NCBI GenBank assembly: GCA_029940125.1
Contig: JAOZRP010000007.1
Coordinates: forward strand, 1 to 12,221
Reading direction: 5' to 3'
From: a bacterium
GTDB taxonomy: Bacteria > Desulfobacterota > Anaeroferrophillalia > Anaeroferrophillales > Anaeroferrophillaceae
Length of the DNA: 12,221 nt
In this document: piece after piece, positions 1 to 6,469 of the stretch
Layout of the letters: each line of letters starts with the position of its first letter
Position numbering within the stretch: the first letter of the stretch is position 1
Notes under the pieces: generated by a model
Told to the model about the DNA's origin: nothing
Databases searched by the model: none
What the model saw: only the letters and a program-made list of their open reading frames with translations
Position numbers and translations under genes: made by a program

Positions 1-1
1 G

Positions 2-598
2 TCGCCGCTTAAGGTATACAATAATCGTCCGCTTTTGATCGGGCAGGATTTTGGGTTGACTCCGGCGGCGGTGATCTGCCAGATCAGCCCCCGGGGTCAG
101 TTCCGGGTGCTGGCGGAGGTAGTGAGCGCTGACATGGGCATCAGGCGCTTCATAATGGATGCGCTGAAGCCGGTGCTGGCGATGGAGTATCCTGACGTCA
201 CCCCTGTGGTTTATGGTGATCCTGCGGGCTCTCAGCGGGCCCAGACGGATGAGCGGACGTGTTTTGACGAGTTCATTGACGCGCGTCTGGCGGCCTATCC
301 TGCCCACACGAACAACTTTGCGGCCCGGCGCGAGGCGGTAGCTTTCTACCTGACGAAGTATATTGACAAGCAGCCGGGGATGCTTATTGACCCGCGGTGT
401 CGAACCCTGATCAAGGGTTTGGGCGGCCGGTACCGGTACCGCAAGATGCAGGTCAGCGGCACGGCGCGGTACACTGATCAGCCAGAGAAAAACGAGTACA
501 GCCATGTATGCGAGGCGCTGCAATATGCGGCATTATCCACTGACATGATCAGTGTGGAGATTGCCGATGTTGGCGAGATGCCCGGGAGATTGCTATGA
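2..598 (+). CDS. terL: Terminase large subunit, C-terminal nuclease part (5' partial)
   Basis: The frame is open to the left edge, so only the last 198 residues are present; there is no internal start worth calling. Terminase large subunit is the ATP-driven DNA-packaging motor and its C-terminal RNase H-like domain cuts concatemeric DNA at the portal. Seen here: LIGQDFGLTPAAV, with the first metal-binding Asp at codon 16 of the visible part; VVYGDPAGSQRAQTDE, with the second Asp near codon 73; and a terminal SHVCEALQY motif around codons 167-175. This last motif usually reads SH..DAL.Y, so the expected third acidic residue is Glu (codon 171) instead of Asp. The N-terminal ATPase (Walker) part lies outside the window. 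The stop TGA overlaps the portal start (ATGA). The direct junction to a portal gene is the usual phage order. The assignment is firm; the subtype is not. Confidence 0.9.
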   Translation, partial: SPLKVYNNRPLLIGQDFGLTPAAVICQISPRGQFRVLAEVVSADMGIRRFIMDALKPVLAMEYPDVTPVVYGDPAGSQRAQTDERTCFDEFIDARLAAYPAHTNNFAARREAVAFYLTKYIDKQPGMLIDPRCRTLIKGLGGRYRYRKMQVSGTARYTDQPEKNEYSHVCEALQYAALSTDMISVEIADVGEMPGRLL

Positions 599-2523
599 AG
601 GATTACGAGGACAGCGAGATCATAGGGATGATCAGGGGAGCGCTGGACGATGCCATCCAGTACGCTGACGACTTAGGCGATGAGAGGGAGCAGTACTATC
701 AGTTGTACCGGGCGCAGCCTTACGGCAACGAGATTGAGGGTTGGGCGAGTGTGGTGGATCCGGTAATCTGGAATGCCATTGAGGGGATGATGCCCAGCCT
801 GGTGGAGATATTCAACGATGACTGGTTCCAGTTGTTGAGTGACGACAAGCAGCGGGCGGATGATTTCAAGGAGGTGATCAGGTACCAGATGTACCGCAAG
901 CAGGACGGGTACAAGGTGCTGATCAGCTTCATTCGTGATACATTATTGTACTTTTACGGGGTGATGAAAGTTTACCACGCGGAGGAGTATTACACCGAGG
1001 ACAGGACGTTTGACTTGCTGACCGAGGACCAGTTCAGCATGGTCAGCGACATGCCGGAGATCACGGTTTCGAAGTACGACGAGGTGACTGGGACTGACGA
1101 TTTGGGTAATGATTTCAGGTACTTTGAGAACGTGAAGTTGATAAAGCGGGAGGTGAAGTACCGTGGTCCAGTCATGGAGTGCATTCCGCCGTGGGAGTTT
1201 GGTTTCAGCCCCGGGTACAAGGACATCGACGACTGTCCGCTGGTTTACCACAAGGTTCGGAGGTCGTTGTCTTACATCCGGCAGAAGGAGGATGACGGGG
1301 ACTACCGGGAGGGGTCGTATGCCAAGCTGCGGGATCGGTTTTTGAGTCCGATGGACGACGAGGAGTTGGAGTACAATTTGACCACGTCCGAGATTGACGA
1401 CTCGGCGTTGAACCAGCGGAGCACGGAGCCGGAGTTGGAGCCGGCGCAGGAGGTTGATGTTTTTGAGTGTTACTGCAAGCTGGACATAGACGGTGACGGC
1501 ATTCTGGAGGACGTGATCCTGACGATCAGCGAGGACGTGGTATTGAACATGGAGGTAAATCCGTATCGCCGGCCGCCGTTCAGGCTGGGGGTAGCGTATC
1601 CGGAGGGGCACAAGATACCGGGCATTCCGCTGGCGGAGATTCTGAAGGAGGACCAGAAGACGATGACGAACCTGAAGCGGCTGGTGCAGGATGCGGCGGC
1701 GCAGGCGACGTACCAGAATCCGGTCACCGACGATCCCAACATGTACAATCTTTTATTGACTCGCCGGCCGATGAGTCCCCTGCTTGGCAATCCGAACCGT
1801 GTGAAGACGCTGGAGATCAAGCCGCCGCAGGAGTTTGTTTTGAAGGCCATCGAGATGGAGCAGGGTGACATTGAGGGCAAGACCGGAGTCACCAAGTACA
1901 ATCAGGGTTTGGACAGCGACTCGTTGAACAAGACTGCAAGGGGCGTGACGATGATCATGACGGCGGCGCAGCAGCGGTTGAAGCTGGTGGCGAGGACGTT
2001 GGGGAACACGGCTTTGAAGGGCATCATCCGGGATTTTATATTTATCAACCAGAAATGGCCGGGTGACGATGTAATCCGGGTTATCGGGAACGGTCTGGAG
2101 GTTCATCCAGACGATCTGATGGGAGAGTATGACATCAAGATTGACGTGGGTGTGGGGCCGCAGGAGAAGCAGCAGGCGGCCATGTTGCTTGACCAGCTGG
2201 TGCAGTTTCAACTGTCTGCCGGCATCAAGATGGGCTTGGCGACGCCTGTGGAGGTCCGCGACACGTTGATCAGAAAATACAAACTTTTGGGCATGGATAT
2301 TGACGAGTTGTTAATCGATCCGGCCCAGCAGCAGGGAGGAATGAATGGGCAAGCAGGACAACCGGGAATCGCCGGTCCAGTCGCAGGAGGAGGAGTATCT
2401 CCAGAAGGTATTGAAGCAGGGCAACCGGGCCAAGCGGCTGCTGCAGGACGAGTTTCTGCGAACATGCTTCAAAGAGGCAATCCGGCAGCGGAACAGCCGG
2501 ATATTAGAGTTGTCGGCGCATGA
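595..2523 (+). CDS. Portal protein (P22-like podovirus type)
   Basis: The 642-residue protein has the length and features of podovirus-type portal proteins. Portals form the dodecameric ring at one capsid vertex through which terminase pumps DNA and to which the neck attaches. Evidence: an acidic N-terminal helical part; MPSLVEIFNDDWFQLL at about 65-80; an aromatic/acidic middle (DIDDCPLVYHKVRRS); and the motif GVTKYNQGLDSDSLNKTA at residues 431-448, followed by GVTMIMTAAQQRLKLVAR, which I associate with P22-like portals. The tail from about residue 575 is Gly/Ala/Gln/Pro-rich low complexity, and its last 60 codons are also read in another frame by the next gene. The start ATG overlaps the terminase stop (ATGA), with GGGAG about 6 nt upstream. 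The position right after terminase supports the call. Confidence 0.9.
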   Translation: MKDYEDSEIIGMIRGALDDAIQYADDLGDEREQYYQLYRAQPYGNEIEGWASVVDPVIWNAIEGMMPSLVEIFNDDWFQLLSDDKQRADDFKEVIRYQMYRKQDGYKVLISFIRDTLLYFYGVMKVYHAEEYYTEDRTFDLLTEDQFSMVSDMPEITVSKYDEVTGTDDLGNDFRYFENVKLIKREVKYRGPVMECIPPWEFGFSPGYKDIDDCPLVYHKVRRSLSYIRQKEDDGDYREGSYAKLRDRFLSPMDDEELEYNLTTSEIDDSALNQRSTEPELEPAQEVDVFECYCKLDIDGDGILEDVILTISEDVVLNMEVNPYRRPPFRLGVAYPEGHKIPGIPLAEILKEDQKTMTNLKRLVQDAAAQATYQNPVTDDPNMYNLLLTRRPMSPLLGNPNRVKTLEIKPPQEFVLKAIEMEQGDIEGKTGVTKYNQGLDSDSLNKTARGVTMIMTAAQQRLKLVARTLGNTALKGIIRDFIFINQKWPGDDVIRVIGNGLEVHPDDLMGEYDIKIDVGVGPQEKQQAAMLLDQLVQFQLSAGIKMGLATPVEVRDTLIRKYKLLGMDIDELLIDPAQQQGGMNGQAGQPGIAGPVAGGGVSPEGIEAGQPGQAAAAGRVSANMLQRGNPAAEQPDIRVVGA

Positions 2524-2668
2524 CCACAAGGGTTTTACCGAGGAGGTTGCGGCGCGTGACGCGTTACAGTCATTCATCAATGGTCTGGAGAGCATGGTTC
2601 AGGCGGGGATAGCGGCGGCCATGAAGCTGCAGGGGGATGAAACTGTGGAGAAAGGTGGCATGTTATGA
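2345..2668 (+). CDS. Small phage protein overlapping the portal 3' end
   Basis: 107 residues, charged and mostly helical by eye. The core runs NRAKRLLQDEFLRTCFKEAI (from residue 27), then a region with AARDALQSFINGLESMVQAG. This resembles small proteins of about 90-110 residues often found directly after portal genes; members typically have an RAK.LL.D..F motif and a final helix with A...L. Their role is unknown to me. The start is supported by a very strong Shine-Dalgarno, AGGGAGGA (2333-2340), 4 nt before ATG 2345. The first 179 nt lie inside the portal gene in a different frame, and the conserved-looking core begins within that overlap, so both frames seem to be coding. The stop TGA (2666-2668) overlaps the next start. 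An alternative is a later start after 2523, but the family-like core and the ribosome site argue against it. Confidence 0.75.
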   Translation: MGKQDNRESPVQSQEEEYLQKVLKQGNRAKRLLQDEFLRTCFKEAIRQRNSRILELSAHDHKGFTEEVAARDALQSFINGLESMVQAGIAAAMKLQGDETVEKGGML

Positions 2669-2856
2669 TTATCGGCAACCAGTTCAGTCGCCGCCGGGTG
2701 AAGGAGCTTATCCGGCAGAACGAGAAGATGAAGTTGAGATTGAAGGAGCTTGAGAAGCTTGAGGAGCTTGAGGAGTTGAAGAAGGAGAACGGCAGGCTGC
2801 GGTTTCAGGTCAGGATGCTTGGAGGCAAACTGCGGAAGCTGGAGGACAGAGGTTAA
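2665..2856 (+). CDS. Coiled-coil microprotein (63 aa)
   Basis: A short, highly charged protein dominated by Glu, Lys, Arg and Leu. From about residue 12 to 60 it looks like one continuous helix able to form a coiled coil (ELEKLEELEELKKENGRL). Residues 28-39 are encoded by four near-identical 9-bp units. The start overlaps the previous stop (ATGA at 2665) and has AAAGGTGG at 2651-2658, 6 nt upstream, so translation is probably coupled. I do not recognise a family. Its position just before the scaffold suggests a role in head assembly, but this is inference from context only; coiled-coil composition alone does not give a function. Confidence 0.65.
   Translation: MIIGNQFSRRRVKELIRQNEKMKLRLKELEKLEELEELKKENGRLRFQVRMLGGKLRKLEDRG
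2746..2781 (+). repeat. 9-bp tandem repeat, four imperfect copies
   Basis: Units read GAGCTTGAG, AAGCTTGAG, GAGCTTGAG, GAGTTGAAG. They are in frame and encode ELE KLE ELE ELK in the coiled-coil microprotein. Copies 1 and 3 are identical, copy 2 has one change, and copy 4 has two or three changes. This suggests the helix grew by in-frame slippage of a three-codon unit. Confidence 0.8.
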
Positions 2857-2864
2857 CCTATCCA

Positions 2865-2886
2865 GTCCACGATGGACACAGGAGGT
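2865..2886 (+). promoter_or_regulatory. Small hairpin and strong ribosome binding site before the scaffold gene
   Basis: GTCCA (2865-2869) and TGGAC (2873-2877) form a 5-bp inverted repeat with a 3-nt loop CGA. Directly after it is a full-length Shine-Dalgarno AGGAGGT (2880-2886), 8 nt before ATG 2895. The Shine-Dalgarno is clear and fixes the scaffold start. The hairpin is short and may be chance; if real it would sit next to the ribosome site without covering it. Confidence 0.55.
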
Positions 2887-2894
2887 ACAAAGAG

Positions 2895-3986
<1,092 letters not shown>

Positions 3987-3989
<3 letters not shown>

Positions 3990-3993
3990 GAGG
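3987..3993 (+). promoter_or_regulatory. Ribosome binding site of the capsid gene, overlapping the scaffold stop
   Basis: TAGGAGG contains both the scaffold stop codon (TAG 3987-3989) and a strong Shine-Dalgarno, 8 nt before ATG 4002. Ribosomes finishing the scaffold would be placed at the capsid start, which suggests coupled synthesis of the two partners. Confidence 0.8.
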
Positions 3994-4001
3994 CTTGTAC
4001 A

Positions 4002-4943
4002 ATGGGTATCACTACGACTTACACTCCGGACATGTCCAAGTCGATCAGGGAAGACTTGATTGATGTTATCACTAACATCGCCCCTGACGAAACTCAGGCA
4101 TTGTCCAATTTCGGCCGCAGCGACGCGGAGCAGACGCTGCATGAATGGCTGAAGGATGACTATGGTACTGCCGGCGAGAACGCGGTAGTTGAGGGTGCCG
4201 ATGCTGACGCCCAAGACGTTACTCCGCCTGTGAGGGCTTCGAACAGGGTTCAGACCCTGCGGAAAGTCTTCGGGATTTCGGACCGGTTGGAAGCGGTAAC
4301 CAAGGCTGGCCGCAAGTCAGAGATCAAGTACCAGACTGCCCGGCACCTGAAAATGCTGGCCCGTGACATTGACTGGGCCTATTTGAATCAGGGGCAGGGA
4401 CAGACTGGTGACGGCAACACTCTTCCGGACATGATGGACGGGATGTTTTACATCATCCAGACCAACGCCGAGAATTTTGGCGGGACTTACGATCCCACCA
4501 ACGAGTTGACCGAAGATCTGCTGACTAACATGTGCCAGCAGTGCTTTGAGCAGGGCAGCAAGCCTGACCTGATCATTGCCGCTCCATACCAGAAGCGGGT
4601 CATTTCTACTTTCAACGGTTCCGATCGCCTGACCATCAACGCCACGGCCAGCGAGAAGAAGATCATCAACGTGGTTGACTACTTTGAAACGGACTTTGGC
4701 ATGTGCAAGGTTGTTCCGACGACCAACATCACCTCTGCCACGGATGCCGGGAGCAAGTACAATCCGTTGTACATCTTGAAGAAGGAGCTGTGGAAGAGTG
4801 CATGGCTGAAGGGTATCAAGACGGAGAAACTGGCCCGGATGGGCTTGTCCACGAAGATCCAGATTTCCGCCCACTTGACTCTTGAAGCCCGGGCTGAAGA
4901 GGGCAACGCCATCATCACCCGCCTGTATTCTGGTGCAGTTTAG
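4002..4943 (+). CDS. Major capsid protein (SU10/DUF5309-like HK97 fold)
   Basis: The 313-residue protein is the shell subunit. Seen: an N-terminal arm with DMSKSIREDLIDVITNIAP; a region with FGRSDAEQTLHEW (about 37-49); VVEGADADAQDVTPPVRASN (about 62-81); and a segment with LRKVFGISDRLEAVTKAGR, then IKYQTARHLKMLARDIDWAY. Order and motifs (t.hEW, vEGada, N..Q, v..S..., g...E..yQ, lk.DiE/D) match what I recall of the SU10-type major capsid family, which has the HK97 fold. Length also fits. The C-terminal half contains SKPDLIIAAPYQKRVIS and a final domain ending IITRLYSGAV. Codon choice is visibly richer in NNC codons than in the portal gene, in keeping with high expression. The strong ribosome site is within the scaffold stop, and an intrinsic terminator follows 20 nt after the stop. 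Confidence 0.88.
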   Translation: MGITTTYTPDMSKSIREDLIDVITNIAPDETQALSNFGRSDAEQTLHEWLKDDYGTAGENAVVEGADADAQDVTPPVRASNRVQTLRKVFGISDRLEAVTKAGRKSEIKYQTARHLKMLARDIDWAYLNQGQGQTGDGNTLPDMMDGMFYIIQTNAENFGGTYDPTNELTEDLLTNMCQQCFEQGSKPDLIIAAPYQKRVISTFNGSDRLTINATASEKKIINVVDYFETDFGMCKVVPTTNITSATDAGSKYNPLYILKKELWKSAWLKGIKTEKLARMGLSTKIQISAHLTLEARAEEGNAIITRLYSGAV

Positions 4944-4962
4944 AATTTAAACTTTCTTGCAG

Positions 4963-4999
4963 CCCTCCCGGTCATTGCCGGCCGGGAGGGGGTTTTTTT
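4963..4999 (+). terminator. Rho-independent terminator after the capsid gene
   Basis: CCCTCCCGG (4963-4971) pairs perfectly with CCGGGAGGG (4982-4990), a 9-bp, almost all G/C stem with a 10-nt loop. Two G and then seven T (4993-4999) follow. This is a textbook intrinsic terminator, 20 nt after the capsid stop. It would end or thin out transcription of the head genes before the neck genes. Confidence 0.93.
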
Positions 5000-5066
5000 A
5001 CCTGCCGGGCAATCCTGCCAAATGGGATCCAGCCTTTCTCTAATGGTAACAAGCAATGCCACACTT

Positions 5067-5073
5067 GGGGAGG
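5067..5073 (+). promoter_or_regulatory. Ribosome binding site of the interrupted small gene
   Basis: GGGGAGG lies 7 nt before ATG 5081. A ribosome site of this quality shows that the ATG of the interrupted small frame is, or was until recently, translated. Confidence 0.7.
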
Positions 5074-5080
5074 GTTGACG

Positions 5081-5224
5081 ATGCCGACGAAATCAAAAAA
5101 GCAAGCTGACTTCATGCGGGCCTGACTGAATTCTGCTTTTCGGAAGAAGAGCAAGCAGAAGTGTCCCCCGGTCAAGGTATGCCGGGAATTTCTGGCCGCT
5201 GACAAGCGAAAGGGGAAGAGATGA
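5081..5224 (+). pseudogene. Small basic phage protein frame interrupted by one in-frame TGA
   Basis: From ATG 5081 the frame encodes MPTKSKKQADFMRA, then TGA (5123-5125). The same frame then continues for 32 codons as LNSAFRKKSKQKCPPVKV, CREFLAADKRKGKR, and ends at TGA 5222-5224. Joined, it is a 47-codon very basic protein. It resembles a common short phage/bacterial family that begins MP[ST]KSK.Q..FM and ends V..EF..ADK; I cannot name the family with certainty. The match continues across the TGA with no frameshift, and the final stop overlaps the next start (ATGA at 5221), as at other junctions here. It could be a nonsense-mutated gene (for example from TGC, TGT or TGG), a readthrough gene, or a sequencing error. 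A predicted stem-loop lies just after the TGA. If the TGA is an ordinary stop, only a 14-residue peptide is made. Confidence 0.6.
5134..5153 (+). other. Stem-loop just downstream of the in-frame TGA
   Basis: GCTTTTC (5135-5141) pairs with GAAGAGC (5146-5152), including one G-U pair, around a GGAA loop of the GNRA type; T5134-A5153 adds one more pair. The stem begins 8 nt after the TGA. A competing longer-range pairing is TTCTGCTT (5131-5138) with AAGCAGAA (5153-5160). Stable structure after a stop codon can favour readthrough, but it could also be chance in a purine-rich basic coding stretch. Confidence 0.4.
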
Positions 5225-5526
5225 GCGACGCCACGATGGTGGATTATGACCCGGCCAAGGGTTTCATTATCACCCAGTTTCAGGAAGATATGCCGATAAT
5301 TTCGGCCAACGAGGCCGAGAAGATGATGGAGTCGAACGGGTTTTCCGGCAAGCGGCTGATGCGGAAAATAGCATCGATTCCGACGCTGGCCGTTGTGGCA
5401 GCGGAGCGGGAGGGGTACAACATGGACGACCCTGCAGACGTCAGGAGGTACTTGTCCAAGCATCCCGAGTACATGACCGTGAAGAAGGTAGATTCCGGCC
5501 GCAGTGGAAGGATAATCATAAAATGA
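5221..5526 (+). CDS. Small phage protein of unknown role, between capsid and adaptor genes
   Basis: 101 residues, soluble and acidic-to-neutral. The N-terminus reads MSDATMVDYDPAKGFIITQF; the middle contains GKRLMRKIASIPTLAVVAAE; and the end has DVRRYLSKHPEYMTVKK, closing with SGRSGRIIIK. I have the impression of similar proteins of about 100 residues in the same place (after the capsid gene) in related podovirus-like phages, but I know no function. There are no membrane segments or catalytic motifs. The start overlaps the stop of the interrupted small frame (ATGA), with an AGGGGAAG stretch upstream; the stop overlaps the next start (ATGA at 5523). This tight coupling to the adaptor candidate suggests a virion or head-completion role, by context only. 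Confidence 0.8.
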   Translation: MSDATMVDYDPAKGFIITQFQEDMPIISANEAEKMMESNGFSGKRLMRKIASIPTLAVVAAEREGYNMDDPADVRRYLSKHPEYMTVKKVDSGRSGRIIIK

Positions 5527-6137
5527 GCATTCAGACGATTCTTGATGACATCAGGGTAGAGCTGACCGACAAGGGGCGGACGCGGTGGAAGGATGACACC
5601 GAGCTGACGGCCTTAGTTGACCGGGCAATCCGGCGGATCAACGGGATACTGGCCAAGAATCATATAAACTTTGCCCGGGAGTACAAAAATGTAACCTTGA
5701 AGACTGACGGGACGATTGAGGATTTCCCCGCGCAGGCTTCCATAATGCGGATTTTCGGGTTGTACAGGGACGACGCCAAGGAGCGTATCATTCACTTATG
5801 GCCGTCCCAGTGGGAGGTATTGAAGAGTTGCACGGCGGCCCAGTACTGGGCGGTAGTCAATCAGGTGGCGGTGTACCGTGAAGCATCGAGCGTTGAGATC
5901 CCGGCGACGTTTATCTATTATCCGAAGATTGAAATCGACCCGGTCGAGTCGCCGTGGGAGGGTCTTCTGGATGACCAAATTGTTGAGTACGCGTCTTACC
6001 GGGCCAAGAACATTGATGAAATGACTTTGCAGCAGGATCTGGAGCTTTTGAAGGAGCTTGAGATCACAATTATAGACAACTACAAGGGGCTGGAGCCTAA
6101 CATTGGAGTGGGCGCCGGCTGGAACACAGGAGGTTAG
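5523..6137 (+). CDS. Head-tail adaptor / head-completion protein candidate
   Basis: 204 residues. The N-terminus (TILDDIRVELTDKGRTRWKD, then ELTALVDRAIRRING) is the helical pattern typical of phage adaptor proteins that bind under the portal. A beta-rich middle follows (VTLKTDGTIEDFPAQASIMR, and HLWPSQWEVLKS). The C-terminal helical part has DDQIVEYASYRAKNIDEMTL, close to the helix that ends many connector proteins. Family length (about 150-220 residues) and place between capsid and hub genes fit. The start overlaps the previous stop and has GGAAGGAT about 10 nt upstream. Functionally it would seal the portal after packaging and recruit the tail. The call rests on pattern and context and not on a catalytic motif, so the exact class (P22 gp4-like or other adaptor) stays open. 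Confidence 0.65.
   Translation: MSIQTILDDIRVELTDKGRTRWKDDTELTALVDRAIRRINGILAKNHINFAREYKNVTLKTDGTIEDFPAQASIMRIFGLYRDDAKERIIHLWPSQWEVLKSCTAAQYWAVVNQVAVYREASSVEIPATFIYYPKIEIDPVESPWEGLLDDQIVEYASYRAKNIDEMTLQQDLELLKELEITIIDNYKGLEPNIGVGAGWNTGG
6124..6134 (+). promoter_or_regulatory. Strong ribosome binding site ACACAGGAGGT
   Basis: This 11-nt stretch is identical to the one before the scaffold gene (2876-2886). It ends 5 nt before ATG 6140 and lies inside the end of the adaptor frame, so it supports real translation of the low-complexity protein that follows. Confidence 0.7.
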
Positions 6138-6139
6138 TT

Positions 6140-6463
6140 ATGCCGATGGGAATGACGCCGGGTGGAGGTCCTCCGGGGCCTGCCGGGGGACCGGGAACTG
6201 GGATGCGGATGGGTGCCGGGATGACCCCGGTACCGGGCGGAGGGCCTGCGGGTCCGGCCGGTGGTCCGGGCATGGGTCCGGGGCGGATGGCGATGTTGAG
6301 CCAGATGCCTCCACAGCAGTTGATCATGCTGCTCATGCAGCTCATTCAGGCCCTGCAGCAGCAGGGTGTGGGTGATATTGGTCAGCTTTTGGGGATGGCC
6401 TCCGGCGGAGCTCCGGGTGGCTTGATGGGTGGTGGCCCGCCTCCGGGTCCTCCGATGAGGTAA
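6140..6463 (+). CDS. Gly/Pro/Met-rich low-complexity protein
   Basis: 107 residues. The first half is almost only Gly, Pro, Ala and Met and contains an imperfect internal repeat (MTPGGGPPGPAGGPGTGM, then MTPVPGGGPAGPAGGPGMG). A short helix-prone middle, QMPPQQLIMLLMQLIQALQQ (about 55-74), is followed by another Gly/Pro-rich end. It is not a strict G-X-Y collagen pattern. The strong AGGAGGT 5 nt before ATG 6140, the tight fit between stop 6137 and the next start, and Met richness all argue for real translation. I know no function. It may be a flexible minor virion protein or linker; a substrate role for the neighbouring enzymes is speculation. There are no catalytic residues or signal peptide. 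Confidence 0.7.
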   Translation: MPMGMTPGGGPPGPAGGPGTGMRMGAGMTPVPGGGPAGPAGGPGMGPGRMAMLSQMPPQQLIMLLMQLIQALQQQGVGDIGQLLGMASGGAPGGLMGGGPPPGPPMR

Positions 6464-6469
6464 GCAGGT

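Noticed and set aside
943..1611. Long minus-strand open frame within the portal gene (222 codons)
   Set aside because: Complement of a well-supported portal gene with G-rich third positions; Leu/Val/Arg-rich, without motifs or a ribosome site.
4941..4946. TAGAAT as a promoter -10 box
   Set aside because: No -35-like sequence at suitable distance, and it lies just before the terminator, which would stop any transcript.
5075..5080. TTGACG as a promoter -35 box
   Set aside because: No -10-like sequence about 17 nt downstream (5098-5103 reads AAAGCA).
5123..5125. Genome-wide TGA reassignment or selenocysteine
   Set aside because: Portal, the 107-residue protein and others end at TGA in sensible places, so TGA is a normal stop. 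The downstream stem-loop does not show the bulged-U/GGUCU features I know from bacterial SECIS elements.
4972..5463. Minus-strand open frame across the terminator region (163 codons)
   Set aside because: It would run through the terminator and two + strand genes; no motif or ribosome site supports it.
6103..6375. Alternative + frame over the Gly/Pro/Met-rich gene
   Set aside because: The frame starting at 6140 has the AGGAGGT site at the right spacing; the other frame starts inside the adaptor gene without one.
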